Below, piece by piece: positions 1 to 7,312 of a DNA stretch of 14,274 nt (position 1 is its first letter; the number at the start of each line of letters is the position of its first letter). The position numbers were made by a program, and so were the translations under genes. A model generated the notes under the pieces. It worked only from the letters and a program-made list of their open reading frames with translations, did no database searches and was not told the origin of the DNA. Origin of the DNA: JBKBMT01 sp046295655 (lineage in GTDB: Bacteria > Pseudomonadota > Alphaproteobacteria > Rhodobacterales > Rhodobacteraceae); assembly GCA_046295655.1 (NCBI GenBank), contig JBKBMT010000065.1, positions 1 to 14,274 of the forward strand, written 5' to 3'.

Positions 1-597
1 TTCCATGTGCCCTGCCGCGGTCTCCACAAAGCCCCCCGGCGTTACCAGATGACCGCGGAAATAGGTGGTGATCGCCAGGCCGATGCTTTCGATCGCGAGG
101 CCGTTCACCTCTACCCCCATGCCGACCGCCGCCGCCCGTGCCTGGGGCAGCATGAACCCCGCATTCTCGGGCCCGTCGCCCGACCCATCGACGATCCGCC
201 GCTTGCAGTCGGGCACCGCCTCGAACTGCGTGAGCGAGAACAGAAGCGCCGCGCCCACCGCCGTGTCGGAGGCGACGAAGGCCCGCGGCATCGTCTCGAC
301 CCGCTCGGCGAAGCGCGCGACCTCGGCCTCGGACAGCATGCGGCGCCAGGGCAGCGAAACGTGCTGCTGCGATGTAGAGGACCACTGGATCACCGTCAGC
401 GCGACCTGCCCGCGCAGGAGCACCTCGCGCACCTCCGGGTCGCGCAAGGCCGCGGCCAGTCCATCGACCTGAAGCCGGTATTCGCCCGCATCGACCGAGC
501 CCGAGACGTCCATGGCCAGTACCAGCGCCGCCTCGCAGGCCCGCCCCCGGTCGGGCAGGATCAGCACCGCGGCAAGGGCAAGGACGCGCCAGAGCAT
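1..597 (-). CDS. DUF1194 von Willebrand A-like secreted protein (3' end cut by window)
   Basis: The minus-strand frame opens with ATG at 597 and stays open to base 1, giving 199 codons with no stop, so the C-terminus lies outside the window. The first ~20 residues (MLWRVLALAAVLILP...) form a signal peptide with cleavage likely near Ala20-Cys21. A MIDAS-like metal site follows: DVSGS at residues 30-34, Thr112 in SDTAVG, and Asp141 in GSGDGPEN. This order is typical of von Willebrand A folds and matches the DUF1194 family, whose usual length is about 230-260 residues. Its function is unknown; a periplasmic or surface protein-binding role is inferred from the fold. The gene lies about 65 nt downstream of the tmRNA on the same strand and has only a weak ribosome-binding sequence. 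An 18-bp palindrome sits just upstream of the start. Confidence 0.85.
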   Translation of the reverse strand, partial: MLWRVLALAAVLILPDRGRACEAALVLAMDVSGSVDAGEYRLQVDGLAAALRDPEVREVLLRGQVALTVIQWSSTSQQHVSLPWRRMLSEAEVARFAERVETMPRAFVASDTAVGAALLFSLTQFEAVPDCKRRIVDGSGDGPENAGFMLPQARAAAVGMGVEVNGLAIESIGLAITTYFRGHLVTPGGFVETAAGHME

Positions 598-612
598 CGT
601 CCGAGGCTAGCC

Positions 613-630
613 GCCGCAACCGGTTGCGGC
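613..630. repeat. 18-bp perfect palindrome between ssrA and the DUF1194 gene
   Basis: The sequence gccgcaaccggttgcggc is its own reverse complement over all 18 bases. It lies 16 nt upstream of the DUF1194 start codon (597, minus strand) and about 30-50 nt beyond the likely 3' end of the tmRNA coding piece. It has no following T-run, so it is a poor intrinsic terminator. It could be an operator for a dimeric regulator or a 3'-end stabilising hairpin. Its role is not established. Confidence 0.5.
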
Positions 631-748
631 AAGGCGCTTCGGGCCGGGAATCGGGGTTGTGAAGTGCAGGTTTCTGTTGCCAGGCACCTGCGAGCCCCGC
701 CCTGAACGGCTAAGCCCAGGGGCTTTGGGTTTCGGTCACCCGAGCTGC

Positions 749-787
749 TTACGCAGCCAGAGCCACCGGAGCACGGTTGTCGTTGGC
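749..787 (-). other. tmRNA proteolysis-tag reading frame
   Basis: The resume codon is GCC at 787-785. Twelve codons read ANDNRAPVALAA and end with TAA at 751-749. The AND-N start and ALAA end match alphaproteobacterial SsrA tags, whose hydrophobic C-terminus is recognised by ClpXP. A 5-bp hairpin (CACCG 815-811 with CGGTG 806-802) lies upstream, where the family has its first pseudoknot. Confidence 0.93.
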
Positions 788-893
788 AACTGTACTTTTT
801 GCACCGATAACGGTGGTAGCTCACCGGGACAAAGCAACACCTTTAGACGTTCGTCGATCCTGTTTCGGCCCCGATCTCCCCCAACGAGGGTTC

Positions 894-976
894 TGGTGGA
901 GCCGCCGGGTACCGCCCCCGGGTCCGATCCGCTTATTCCGTGCGCGTTTATGCCCATAGTCCGGGTCGCCCCGGAC
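894..976 (-). other. tmRNA acceptor piece
   Basis: This is the first segment of the permuted ssrA transcript. It begins at or near a 7-bp hairpin (976-970 pairing with 965-959, loop gcga) that directly follows the predicted transcription start. It ends with T-arm, acceptor 3' strand, A897 and CCA (896-894). The encoded CCA followed by a short spacer and the coding-piece 5' end shows that the mature ends are made by processing. The 7-nt T-loop reads GGCGGTA rather than the usual TTCGAAT type. Confidence 0.85.
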
Positions 977-982
977 AATGCC

Positions 983-1011
983 AATATAGTCGGGCGGACC
1001 CGGGCGCACAA
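983..1011 (-). promoter_or_regulatory. Predicted housekeeping promoter of ssrA
   Basis: On the minus strand a -35 box TTGTGC (1011-1006) and a -10 box TATATT (988-983) are separated by exactly 17 nt. The predicted start falls at about 979-976, where the first hairpin of the acceptor piece begins. The site lies between the terminator of the upstream solute-binding protein gene and the tmRNA, as an independent RNA promoter should. Confidence 0.6.
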
Positions 1012-1022
1012 GCGGCCGAAAC

Positions 1023-1047
1023 GGAAACGGGGCCCCGAAGGCCCCCG
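1023..1047 (-). terminator. Rho-independent terminator after the solute-binding protein gene
   Basis: Twenty-odd nt after the stop codon at 1069, the minus strand forms a 6-bp all-GC stem (1045-1040 with 1034-1029, loop ttcgg). It is followed by a broken T-tract (gtttccgttt). It separates the solute-binding protein transcript from the ssrA promoter. Confidence 0.65.
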
Positions 1048-1068
1048 CCTGTCCGCCTCTTGCAGGGT

Positions 1069-2118
1069 TCAGAACCCGGCCTTGATCTTCTCGAACTCGG
1101 CGATCATCCGCTCCCGCAGTGCCGGATCGGTCGGCACCTGCGCAAGCGTCGGGGCCTCGACGGCACCCAGCCCGGCCTCCTCGAGCTCTTCCTCCGACTT
1201 CTGCGCCATGCCCACCGCATTGGAATGACCATAGCCGAGCGCGTCGATCAGCACCCGCGCCGCATCGGCACGGGTCCAGCTGTTGACATAGTCGTACAGC
1301 TTGTCCTCGTTCCCCGGGGCGTTGGCCATCTTGACGAAACCGCAGACGAAGGTGGACGACCCTTCGGCCGGTTCGCGCTGGAACCCGACGGGGAATCCCT
1401 CCTCGCGCAGCAGCGCCACGCCGTCGTTCCACGACCACGACACCAGCACCGCGCCCGCGGCCATCTGCTGCGTCTGTTCCGCCGGATCGGCCCAGTAGGC
1501 GTAGACGTTCTGATGCGCCTCGCGCAGCCAGGTCGCGGCAGCCTGGAACTGCTCTTCGGTCACGTCGGTCCAGTCGGTCACGCCGGTCGCCAGATAGGCC
1601 AGCGCCCAGACATCGTCGGTATTGTCGGGCAGCGACACGCGCCCGGCATATTTCGGGTCATGGAACACCTGAAGGCTGGCCACGTCCTCTTCGGGCACCT
1701 GTTCGGTATTGTAGGCGATCGCCGTCGCGCCCCAGTAGGACGGCACGAACCACAGGCCCTGATCGTCCCGGAACGCCTCGGAGTCGAGGAACTCGGGGAT
1801 GAGTTCGTCAAGATGCGCCAGCCGCGATGTGTCCCACGGAACGATCAGCCCGGCGTCGCGATATTTGGGAATCATCGCCGAACAGGGATGCACCGCATCG
1901 ACCCTGAACCCCGAGGCCACCTTCTGGAACGCCTCGTCGTCGTCGCCGAACAGCGTGAAGGTCGGCCGGTCGCCGTGCTTGTCGATATATTCCTGGAACA
2001 GCCCGTCGACCTCGAACCCCGACCAGTCGAAGATGATCAGCTCCGGGTCGGCCGCCTGCGCGCCCCCCGCGATCGACAATGCGGTAAAGGTGGCCATGAA
2101 GGCCTTGCCGTGTTTCAT
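1069..2118 (-). CDS. ABC transporter periplasmic substrate-binding protein, spermidine/putrescine (PotD/PotF) type
   Basis: The 349-residue product has an N-terminal signal peptide (residues 1-22, cleavage after GGAQA). It then shows a two-lobed polyamine-type binding-protein fold, with landmarks such as the LIIFDWSGF first strand, PSYWGATAIAYN (hinge-strand motif) and SLPDNTDDVWALAYL. These match the extracellular solute-binding protein family 1/COG0687 group, and length is normal for it. It should capture a small cationic or amine substrate in the periplasm and pass it to an inner-membrane permease. No permease or ATPase gene lies beside it here, so it is an orphan in this window; partners may be elsewhere. 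The substrate cannot be set from the sequence. The start ATG has only a weak Shine-Dalgarno, but it gives a complete signal peptide. Transcription ends at a hairpin terminator at about 1023-1047. Confidence 0.85.
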   Translation of the reverse strand: MKHGKAFMATFTALSIAGGAQAADPELIIFDWSGFEVDGLFQEYIDKHGDRPTFTLFGDDDEAFQKVASGFRVDAVHPCSAMIPKYRDAGLIVPWDTSRLAHLDELIPEFLDSEAFRDDQGLWFVPSYWGATAIAYNTEQVPEEDVASLQVFHDPKYAGRVSLPDNTDDVWALAYLATGVTDWTDVTEEQFQAAATWLREAHQNVYAYWADPAEQTQQMAAGAVLVSWSWNDGVALLREEGFPVGFQREPAEGSSTFVCGFVKMANAPGNEDKLYDYVNSWTRADAARVLIDALGYGHSNAVGMAQKSEEELEEAGLGAVEAPTLAQVPTDPALRERMIAEFEKIKAGF

Positions 2119-2119
2119 G

Positions 2120-2147
2120 TTGTGCCCATGCGCGTGAGTGATAACCT
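2120..2147 (+). promoter_or_regulatory. Candidate promoter of the DUF2182 operon
   Basis: A -35 box TTGTGC (2120-2125) and a -10 box TAACCT (2142-2147) are separated by 16 nt. They sit in the 53-nt divergent gap between the solute-binding protein gene and the DUF2182 gene. The predicted start is at about 2154, leaving a leader of under 20 nt. The boxes are imperfect, so this is a prediction only. Confidence 0.3.
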
Positions 2148-2171
2148 TGTCAGGCTAGCAAATTCCGCGCC

Positions 2172-2975
2172 ATGCTCAAGACCGACCCGCATCCCTTGCC
2201 TGAACCCTCCGTGAACGGGCTGCGCGGCGCCGTTGCAGGCTGGGCCGGGTTCTTTGCGGCGGTCCTGGCGGCCTGGGCGGCGCTGTGGGCGATGGCCCAG
2301 GAGCGGGCGGCGCTGGCCGGCCTCTGGGGGGCAGAGCTTCTGGCCGGCCTCTGCGCAGCCGATGCCGGCGCGGCGCCCTTTGCTGTGCTGTGGGCAATGT
2401 GGGCGCTGATGGCGGGGGCGATGATGGCGCCGACCGCGGTGCCTGCCTTCGCCACCTGGGTTCGGCTGCCCGCGGGAGGCTCGGGCGGGCTGGCGGGCAC
2501 GCTTTCGCTTGGCGCGGGCTATCTTGCGGTCTGGACCATTGCGGCGGCGGGCTTTGCCGGCGTGCAGGCGGCGCTGGCCGGGCTGTCGCTGGTCGCCCCT
2601 GATGCCGCCAGCCGTTCGCCCGTCCTGACGGCCGGCTTTCTGGCGCTGGCCGGGGTCTATCAGTTCTCTCGGCTCAAGACCGCCTGCCTGTCCCGCTGCC
2701 GGCGTCCGCTGACCTTTTTCATGGCCGAATGGCGTCCCGGGCTGCGCGGTTCGTTCCGCGCCGGGGTCCTGCTGGGGCGGGACTGTCTGGGCTGCTGCTG
2801 GGCGCTGATGGGGCTTGCCTTCGTCGGCGGCATGGCCTCGCTGGTGTGGATGGGGCTTGTCATGCTGCTCATGGCGGTGGAGAAACTGGCATGGCCCGGC
2901 GCGGCGCTGACGCGGCCTCTGGGCTGGGCGCTTCTGGCCGCATCCGCGGTCGCGGCAACGGGGGGATTGGGATGA
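2172..2975 (+). CDS. DUF2182 multi-pass membrane protein (predicted metal-binding membrane protein)
   Basis: This 267-residue protein has about five to six hydrophobic helices (roughly residues 20-42, 68-92, 110-140, 150-166, 212-236, 250-266). It carries the DUF2182 family landmarks: WALMAGAMMAP (77-87), YQFSRLKTACLSRCRRP (163-179, Cys172 and Cys176) and GRDCLGCCW (202-210, Cys205, Cys208, Cys209). The family is described as predicted metal-binding membrane proteins; its biochemical role is not known to me. The conserved cysteines facing a membrane pore or loop suggest metal or thiol chemistry (inference). The stop codon overlaps the ATG of the DUF1326 gene (ATGA), which indicates translational coupling, and the two families are commonly neighbours. 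No clear Shine-Dalgarno precedes the ATG, so initiation may be from a short leader. Family call is sure; function is not. Confidence 0.85.
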   Translation: MLKTDPHPLPEPSVNGLRGAVAGWAGFFAAVLAAWAALWAMAQERAALAGLWGAELLAGLCAADAGAAPFAVLWAMWALMAGAMMAPTAVPAFATWVRLPAGGSGGLAGTLSLGAGYLAVWTIAAAGFAGVQAALAGLSLVAPDAASRSPVLTAGFLALAGVYQFSRLKTACLSRCRRPLTFFMAEWRPGLRGSFRAGVLLGRDCLGCCWALMGLAFVGGMASLVWMGLVMLLMAVEKLAWPGAALTRPLGWALLAASAVAATGGLG

Positions 2976-3655
2976 GCGATCGACTGCCGGCGAGCGCCAT
3001 CACCGCCCGCCACCCCGCCGCGGCCCCCGTGGATCAGGGCCTGGTGCCCTGGGCGATCCGGGGTGAACTGATCCTGAACTGCAACTGCACGGTGTTCTGC
3101 CCCTGCGTCGTCAGCCTTGGCAACCACCCGCCGACCGAAGGCTATTGCCAGGCCTGGGCCGGGGTGCGGATCGATCACGGGCACTACGGCGACGAGGATC
3201 TTTCGGGGCTGAATGTCGGCCTGCTCCTGGAAATTCCCGGTCTGATGGCGCGCGGCAACTGGAAGGCTGCGGCCTTCATCGACGACCGCGCCAGCCACGC
3301 GGCCCATCACGGCTTGATCCAGATCTTCTCGGGCAAGGCGCGCGGGACCACGGGCCTTTTCTCGGTGCTGGTCTCGGAGTTCCTGGGCGCCGAACGGGCG
3401 GAGGTCCGGTTCGAGACGGAAGGAGCGGCGCGGCGGCTGACGGTGGGCAAGAAGATCCAGGGCGAGGTTGTGCCGGTGCGCGGCGCCGATCCCTTGCGGG
3501 ACATCGTCGTGCAGAACACCCGCTACTGGATGGGACCCGACATCACCGTGGCGACCGCGACCCGGGGCCGGGTGCGCGCCTTTGGCCGGGTGTGGGATTT
3601 CGACGGCCGTTCGGCCGAGATCTGCGCGATCGACTGGAAGGGTCCCGGGCGGTGA
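2972..3655 (+). CDS. DUF1326 cysteine-motif protein
   Basis: The ATG at 2972 overlaps the preceding stop by 4 nt and yields 227 residues; the frame is open further upstream but this start fits the coupling. The signature is a cysteine cluster near the N-terminus, CNCTVFCPC (residues 37-45: Cys37, Cys39, Cys43, Cys45), followed by Cys59. After it comes a beta-rich domain with VGLLLEIPG and VWDFDGRSAEI. This matches DUF1326. No signal peptide or membrane segment is seen, so the protein is probably cytoplasmic. The CxC...CxC cluster could bind a soft metal such as copper or zinc, or carry redox thiols; this is inference, as the family has no activity that I can name. It ends in a GTGA overlap with the DinB-fold gene, making three coupled genes. 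Confidence 0.85.
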   Translation: MSDRLPASAITARHPAAAPVDQGLVPWAIRGELILNCNCTVFCPCVVSLGNHPPTEGYCQAWAGVRIDHGHYGDEDLSGLNVGLLLEIPGLMARGNWKAAAFIDDRASHAAHHGLIQIFSGKARGTTGLFSVLVSEFLGAERAEVRFETEGAARRLTVGKKIQGEVVPVRGADPLRDIVVQNTRYWMGPDITVATATRGRVRAFGRVWDFDGRSAEICAIDWKGPGR

Positions 3656-4161
3656 TCACGCCGGAATACTGCGCTCTGCTCGCCCGGTACAATCGCTGGC
3701 AGAACCGCAGCCTTGTGGCCGCAGCCTCGACCCTGACACCGGCCGCCCGGACCCAGGCCCGGGGCGCCTTCTTCGGCTCGATCGCCGGCACGCTGTCGCA
3801 TCTGTTGTGGGGCGATCTGGTCTGGATGGCCCGGTTCGACGGCGGGACACGGCCCGAGGCGACGGCCGACGACAGCGCCACCGCCTTTCCGGACTGGGAC
3901 GCGTATCGCCGCGAGCGCGCCGCCACCGACGCGCGCATCCTGCTCTGGGCCGAGCGGATCGGTGCGGAGGAACTGGCGGGCGAGCTGTTCTGGCATTCGC
4001 GCCTGACCGGTCGCACCCAGCGCCAGCCGATGGCGGTCTGCGTCGTGCATTTCTTCAACCACCAGACCCATCACCGAGGACAGGCGCATGCGATGCTGAC
4101 CGCCGCTGGCGCCCGACCGGAACCGACGGACCTCGTGTTCATGCCGGCCGATCCGGTCTGA
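3652..4161 (+). CDS. DinB-family four-helix-bundle protein, putative metal-dependent
   Basis: The GTG at 3652 overlaps the DUF1326 stop (GTGA) and gives 169 residues, normal for DinB proteins. The frame is open upstream to 3145, but that stretch is inside the DUF1326 gene. The opening YNRWQNRSL helix is typical. The metal triad is His50 (LSHLLWGD) with His137 and His141 of HFFNHQTHHRGQ. DinB-fold proteins include thiol-dependent transferases and isomerases (bacillithiol or mycothiol enzymes) and stress-induced proteins of unknown activity. The substrate here is unknown. Coupling to DUF1326 and DUF2182 suggests a shared metal or thiol function (inference). Only 16 nt separate it from acuI. Confidence 0.82.
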   Translation: MITPEYCALLARYNRWQNRSLVAAASTLTPAARTQARGAFFGSIAGTLSHLLWGDLVWMARFDGGTRPEATADDSATAFPDWDAYRRERAATDARILLWAERIGAEELAGELFWHSRLTGRTQRQPMAVCVVHFFNHQTHHRGQAHAMLTAAGARPEPTDLVFMPADPV

Positions 4162-4177
4162 CGAGAAGGAGAGACGG

Positions 4178-5167
<990 letters not shown>

Positions 5168-5168
5168 C

Positions 5169-5954
5169 ATGGACGGGCGCGGCGGCCTTCGCCGCAGGCT
5201 GGCCCTTGCGCTCGACCCGGAACTGCGCCGCAAGCCCGGACTGTCGCGGCTGAACCGGGCGATCCTTGTCCTGATCCTCGTCTCGGTCACGGTGGGCATT
5301 CTGGATACCGAGGCATCGCTGCACGACGCCTGGCGCGGACCGTTCCTCGCGCTGGAACTCTTCTGCCTCGGTGCCTTCACCATGGAATACGCCGGCCGGC
5401 TCTGGGTGGCGCCCGAGAATCCGCGCTACCCGAACCGGTTGTCCTGGGCACTGAGCCCGGCCGCTCTGATCGATCCGGCGGTCATTGCCACCCTGCTCGT
5501 CCCGATGCTGGGACTCGAGACCACGGTGCTGCGGCTGTTCCGGGTGCTGCGCCTGCTGCGGCTGGCGCGGCTCGGGCGGTTCTCGGTGGCGATGCAGCTT
5601 CTGATCGGGGCGGTTGCCAGCCGGTCGCACGAGAGCGCGGTCGGCAGCCTGATGGGCGGCGTCGTTCTTCTGTTCGCCGCCTCGGGCCTCTATCTGGCCG
5701 AGGGTCATATCCAGCCCGAAGCCTTCGGATCGATCCCGCGCGCCATGTGGTGGGCGGTGGCGACCCTGACCACGATGGGTTACGGCGACGCGGTGCCGGT
5801 CACGCCGGTCGGCCGCTTCCTTGCGGCGCTGACGGCGCTGGGCGGCGTGGCGATCATCGCGATCCCGGCGGGCCTGCTGGCCGGCGCCTTTTCCGAAGCG
5901 CTGGCAGAGGCCAAGAAGCACCGTCAGCACGACGGGGACGATCCGCCGGCCTGA
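5169..5954 (+). CDS. Voltage-gated potassium channel (Kv-like, six-transmembrane)
   Basis: This 261-residue single-domain channel subunit would form a tetramer in the inner membrane. S1 lies at about 31-46 and S2 at about 57-75. S4 (about 119-138) carries an arginine at every third position: Arg122, 125, 128, 131, 134 and 137. The pore helix (WWAVATL) leads into the selectivity filter TTMGYGD (201-207), the potassium signature. S6 (about 217-242) contains the AIPAG hinge. The short C-terminus (KKHRQHDGDD) has no RCK or cyclic-nucleotide domain. It probably sets membrane potential or potassium balance. It starts 1 nt after the acuI stop, and probably ends the five-gene run, because a 90-nt gap follows. 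Confidence 0.9.
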   Translation: MDGRGGLRRRLALALDPELRRKPGLSRLNRAILVLILVSVTVGILDTEASLHDAWRGPFLALELFCLGAFTMEYAGRLWVAPENPRYPNRLSWALSPAALIDPAVIATLLVPMLGLETTVLRLFRVLRLLRLARLGRFSVAMQLLIGAVASRSHESAVGSLMGGVVLLFAASGLYLAEGHIQPEAFGSIPRAMWWAVATLTTMGYGDAVPVTPVGRFLAALTALGGVAIIAIPAGLLAGAFSEALAEAKKHRQHDGDDPPA

Positions 5955-6044
5955 GCAGCGCCTTCGCCGGTCGCGCTTGCGCCTCGCACGAAACCGCGCC
6001 AAGGCTTGCCCACCATCCCGGCCATCCAAGGACAGGACCAGACC

Positions 6045-7277
6045 GTGACCGCCCTCGATACCGCGTTCGTCCGCGCGCAGTTTCCCGCCTTCGCCGAGCC
6101 GTCGCTGACCGGCATGGCATTCTTCGAGAACGCCGGCGGGTCCTACACCTGCCGGCAGGTCGTGGACAGGCTGGCCCGGTTCTACCGCGAGCGCAAGGTT
6201 CAGCCCTATGCCCCCTATCCCGCCGCCCGGGCCGGCGGGGAGGAGATGGACGAGGCGCGCGCGCGGCTGGCGGCGATGATGGGCGTCGAGGCGGACGAGG
6301 TCAGCTTCGGTCCCTCGACATCGGCCAACACCTTCGTGCTTGCCCAGGCGGTGCGGCGCTGGATCGCCGAGACCGGCGGCGCCGTTGTCGTGACCGACCA
6401 GGATCACGAGGCGAATTCCGGTGTCTGGCGCCGTCTGGCCGAGGACGGGGTGGAACTGCGCGAATGGAAGATCGATCCTGCAACCGGTCATCTGGACCCG
6501 GCGCGGCTGCCCCCGCTTCTGGCCGACGGCAGGGTGCGGCTGGTGGCCTTTCCGCATTGCTCGAACGTCGTGGCCGAGATCAACCCGGTGGCCGAGATCT
6601 GCGCCATGGCGCGGGCGGCCGGGGCGCTGACCTGCGTGGACGGGGTCAGCTATGCCCCCCACGGCTTTCCCGACGTCTCTGCGCTCGGGCCGGACATCTA
6701 TCTGTTCTCGGCCTACAAGACCTACGGGCCGCATCAGGGGATCATGGTGATGCGCCGCGAAGCGGCCGATCGCCTGCCGAACCAGGCGCATTTCTTCAAC
6801 GCCGGCACCCGTTACAAGCGCTTCACCCCTGCCGGCCCCGATCATGCCCAGGTCGCGGCCTGCGCCGGCATGGCCGACTACATCGATGCGCTTCACGCCC
6901 GCCACTTCGCCCCCGACCCGGACCCGCGCCGCCGCTGCGCCGCCGTTCACGACCTGATGCGCAGCCACGAGATTGCCCTGGCACAGCCGTTGCTGGAGTT
7001 CCTCACCTCGCGCAACGATCTGCGCCTGATCGGCCCGCGCGATGCCGACCGGCGCGCGCCCACCGTGGCGCTCGATCTGCATCGGCCGGCGGAACCGGTG
7101 GCCGCCGCGCTGGCGCCGCACGGGATCATGGCGGGGGGCGGAGATTTCTATGCCGTCAGGCCGCTGACCGCGCTCGGCATCGACCCCGCAGCAGGCGTCC
7201 TGCGGCTGTCCTTCGTGCATTACACCACGGCAACCGAGGTTGACCGGCTGATCGAGGCACTAGATCGCGTCCTGTGA
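6045..7277 (+). CDS. Aminotransferase class V-fold PLP enzyme, cysteine desulfurase-like (VC1184 group)
   Basis: The chosen GTG at 6045 is preceded by AAGGACAGG eight bases upstream and gives 410 residues; a TTG at 6006 would add 13. The family fold is clear: ENAGGSY near the N-terminus, GPSTSANTF (89-97, phosphate-binding), His121 in DQDHEAN (stacking on the cofactor), Asp199 in CVDG, and Lys225 in SAYKTYGPHQG (Schiff-base lysine). The KTYGPH sequence points to the VC1184-type group of cysteine desulfurase-like proteins. True sulfur-donor desulfurase activity is not shown, because the group is uncharacterised. The stop is 36 nt before the photolyase start I prefer (or overlaps an earlier GTG), so the two are probably cotranscribed. 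No SUF or ISC gene is next to it, which argues against Fe-S biogenesis. Confidence 0.85.
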   Translation: MTALDTAFVRAQFPAFAEPSLTGMAFFENAGGSYTCRQVVDRLARFYRERKVQPYAPYPAARAGGEEMDEARARLAAMMGVEADEVSFGPSTSANTFVLAQAVRRWIAETGGAVVVTDQDHEANSGVWRRLAEDGVELREWKIDPATGHLDPARLPPLLADGRVRLVAFPHCSNVVAEINPVAEICAMARAAGALTCVDGVSYAPHGFPDVSALGPDIYLFSAYKTYGPHQGIMVMRREAADRLPNQAHFFNAGTRYKRFTPAGPDHAQVAACAGMADYIDALHARHFAPDPDPRRRCAAVHDLMRSHEIALAQPLLEFLTSRNDLRLIGPRDADRRAPTVALDLHRPAEPVAAALAPHGIMAGGGDFYAVRPLTALGIDPAAGVLRLSFVHYTTATEVDRLIEALDRVL

Positions 7278-7312
7278 ACCGCGGGTCGACACCCGCCAAT
7301 CCGGGGCCTTGC

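Larger units (their letters stand above)
661..976 (-). ncRNA. ssrA: Two-piece, circularly permuted transfer-messenger RNA (tmRNA)
   Basis: tmRNA rescues stalled ribosomes and tags the unfinished peptide for proteolysis. On the minus strand the acceptor piece comes first (about 976-894, ending in encoded CCA) and the coding piece follows (872 to about 661), separated by a ~21-nt spacer (893-873), as in permuted alphaproteobacterial genes. The two pieces pair as a 7-bp acceptor stem: 872-866 (GGGGCCG) with 904-898 (CGGCUCC). Pair 3 is G-U, the alanyl-tRNA synthetase identity pair, with discriminator A897. A 5-bp T-stem (921-917 with 909-905) closes a 7-nt loop. The coding piece starts GGGGCCGAAACAGGATCGACG, like tmRNA 5' ends, and encodes ANDNRAPVALAA then TAA (787-749). 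A hairpin with arms at 691-686 and 671-666 lies near the 3' end. The 5' end is inferred from the promoter; the exact 3' end is not determined. Confidence 0.95.

Noticed and set aside
736..1228. Open frames crossing the 598-1068 interval on both strands
   Set aside because: The interval is explained by ssrA, its promoter and a terminator. The frames have no homology features, and one merely contains the tag sequence in another phase.
5955..6044. Search for a terminator between the potassium channel and the PLP enzyme genes
   Set aside because: No GC hairpin followed by a T-run was found, and no convincing promoter boxes. The gap is left unannotated.
7249..7253. TGATC resembling a Rhodobacter sigma-E -35 element upstream of phr
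   Set aside because: It lies within the 3' coding end of the PLP gene, and no suitable -10 element is found at the needed spacing.
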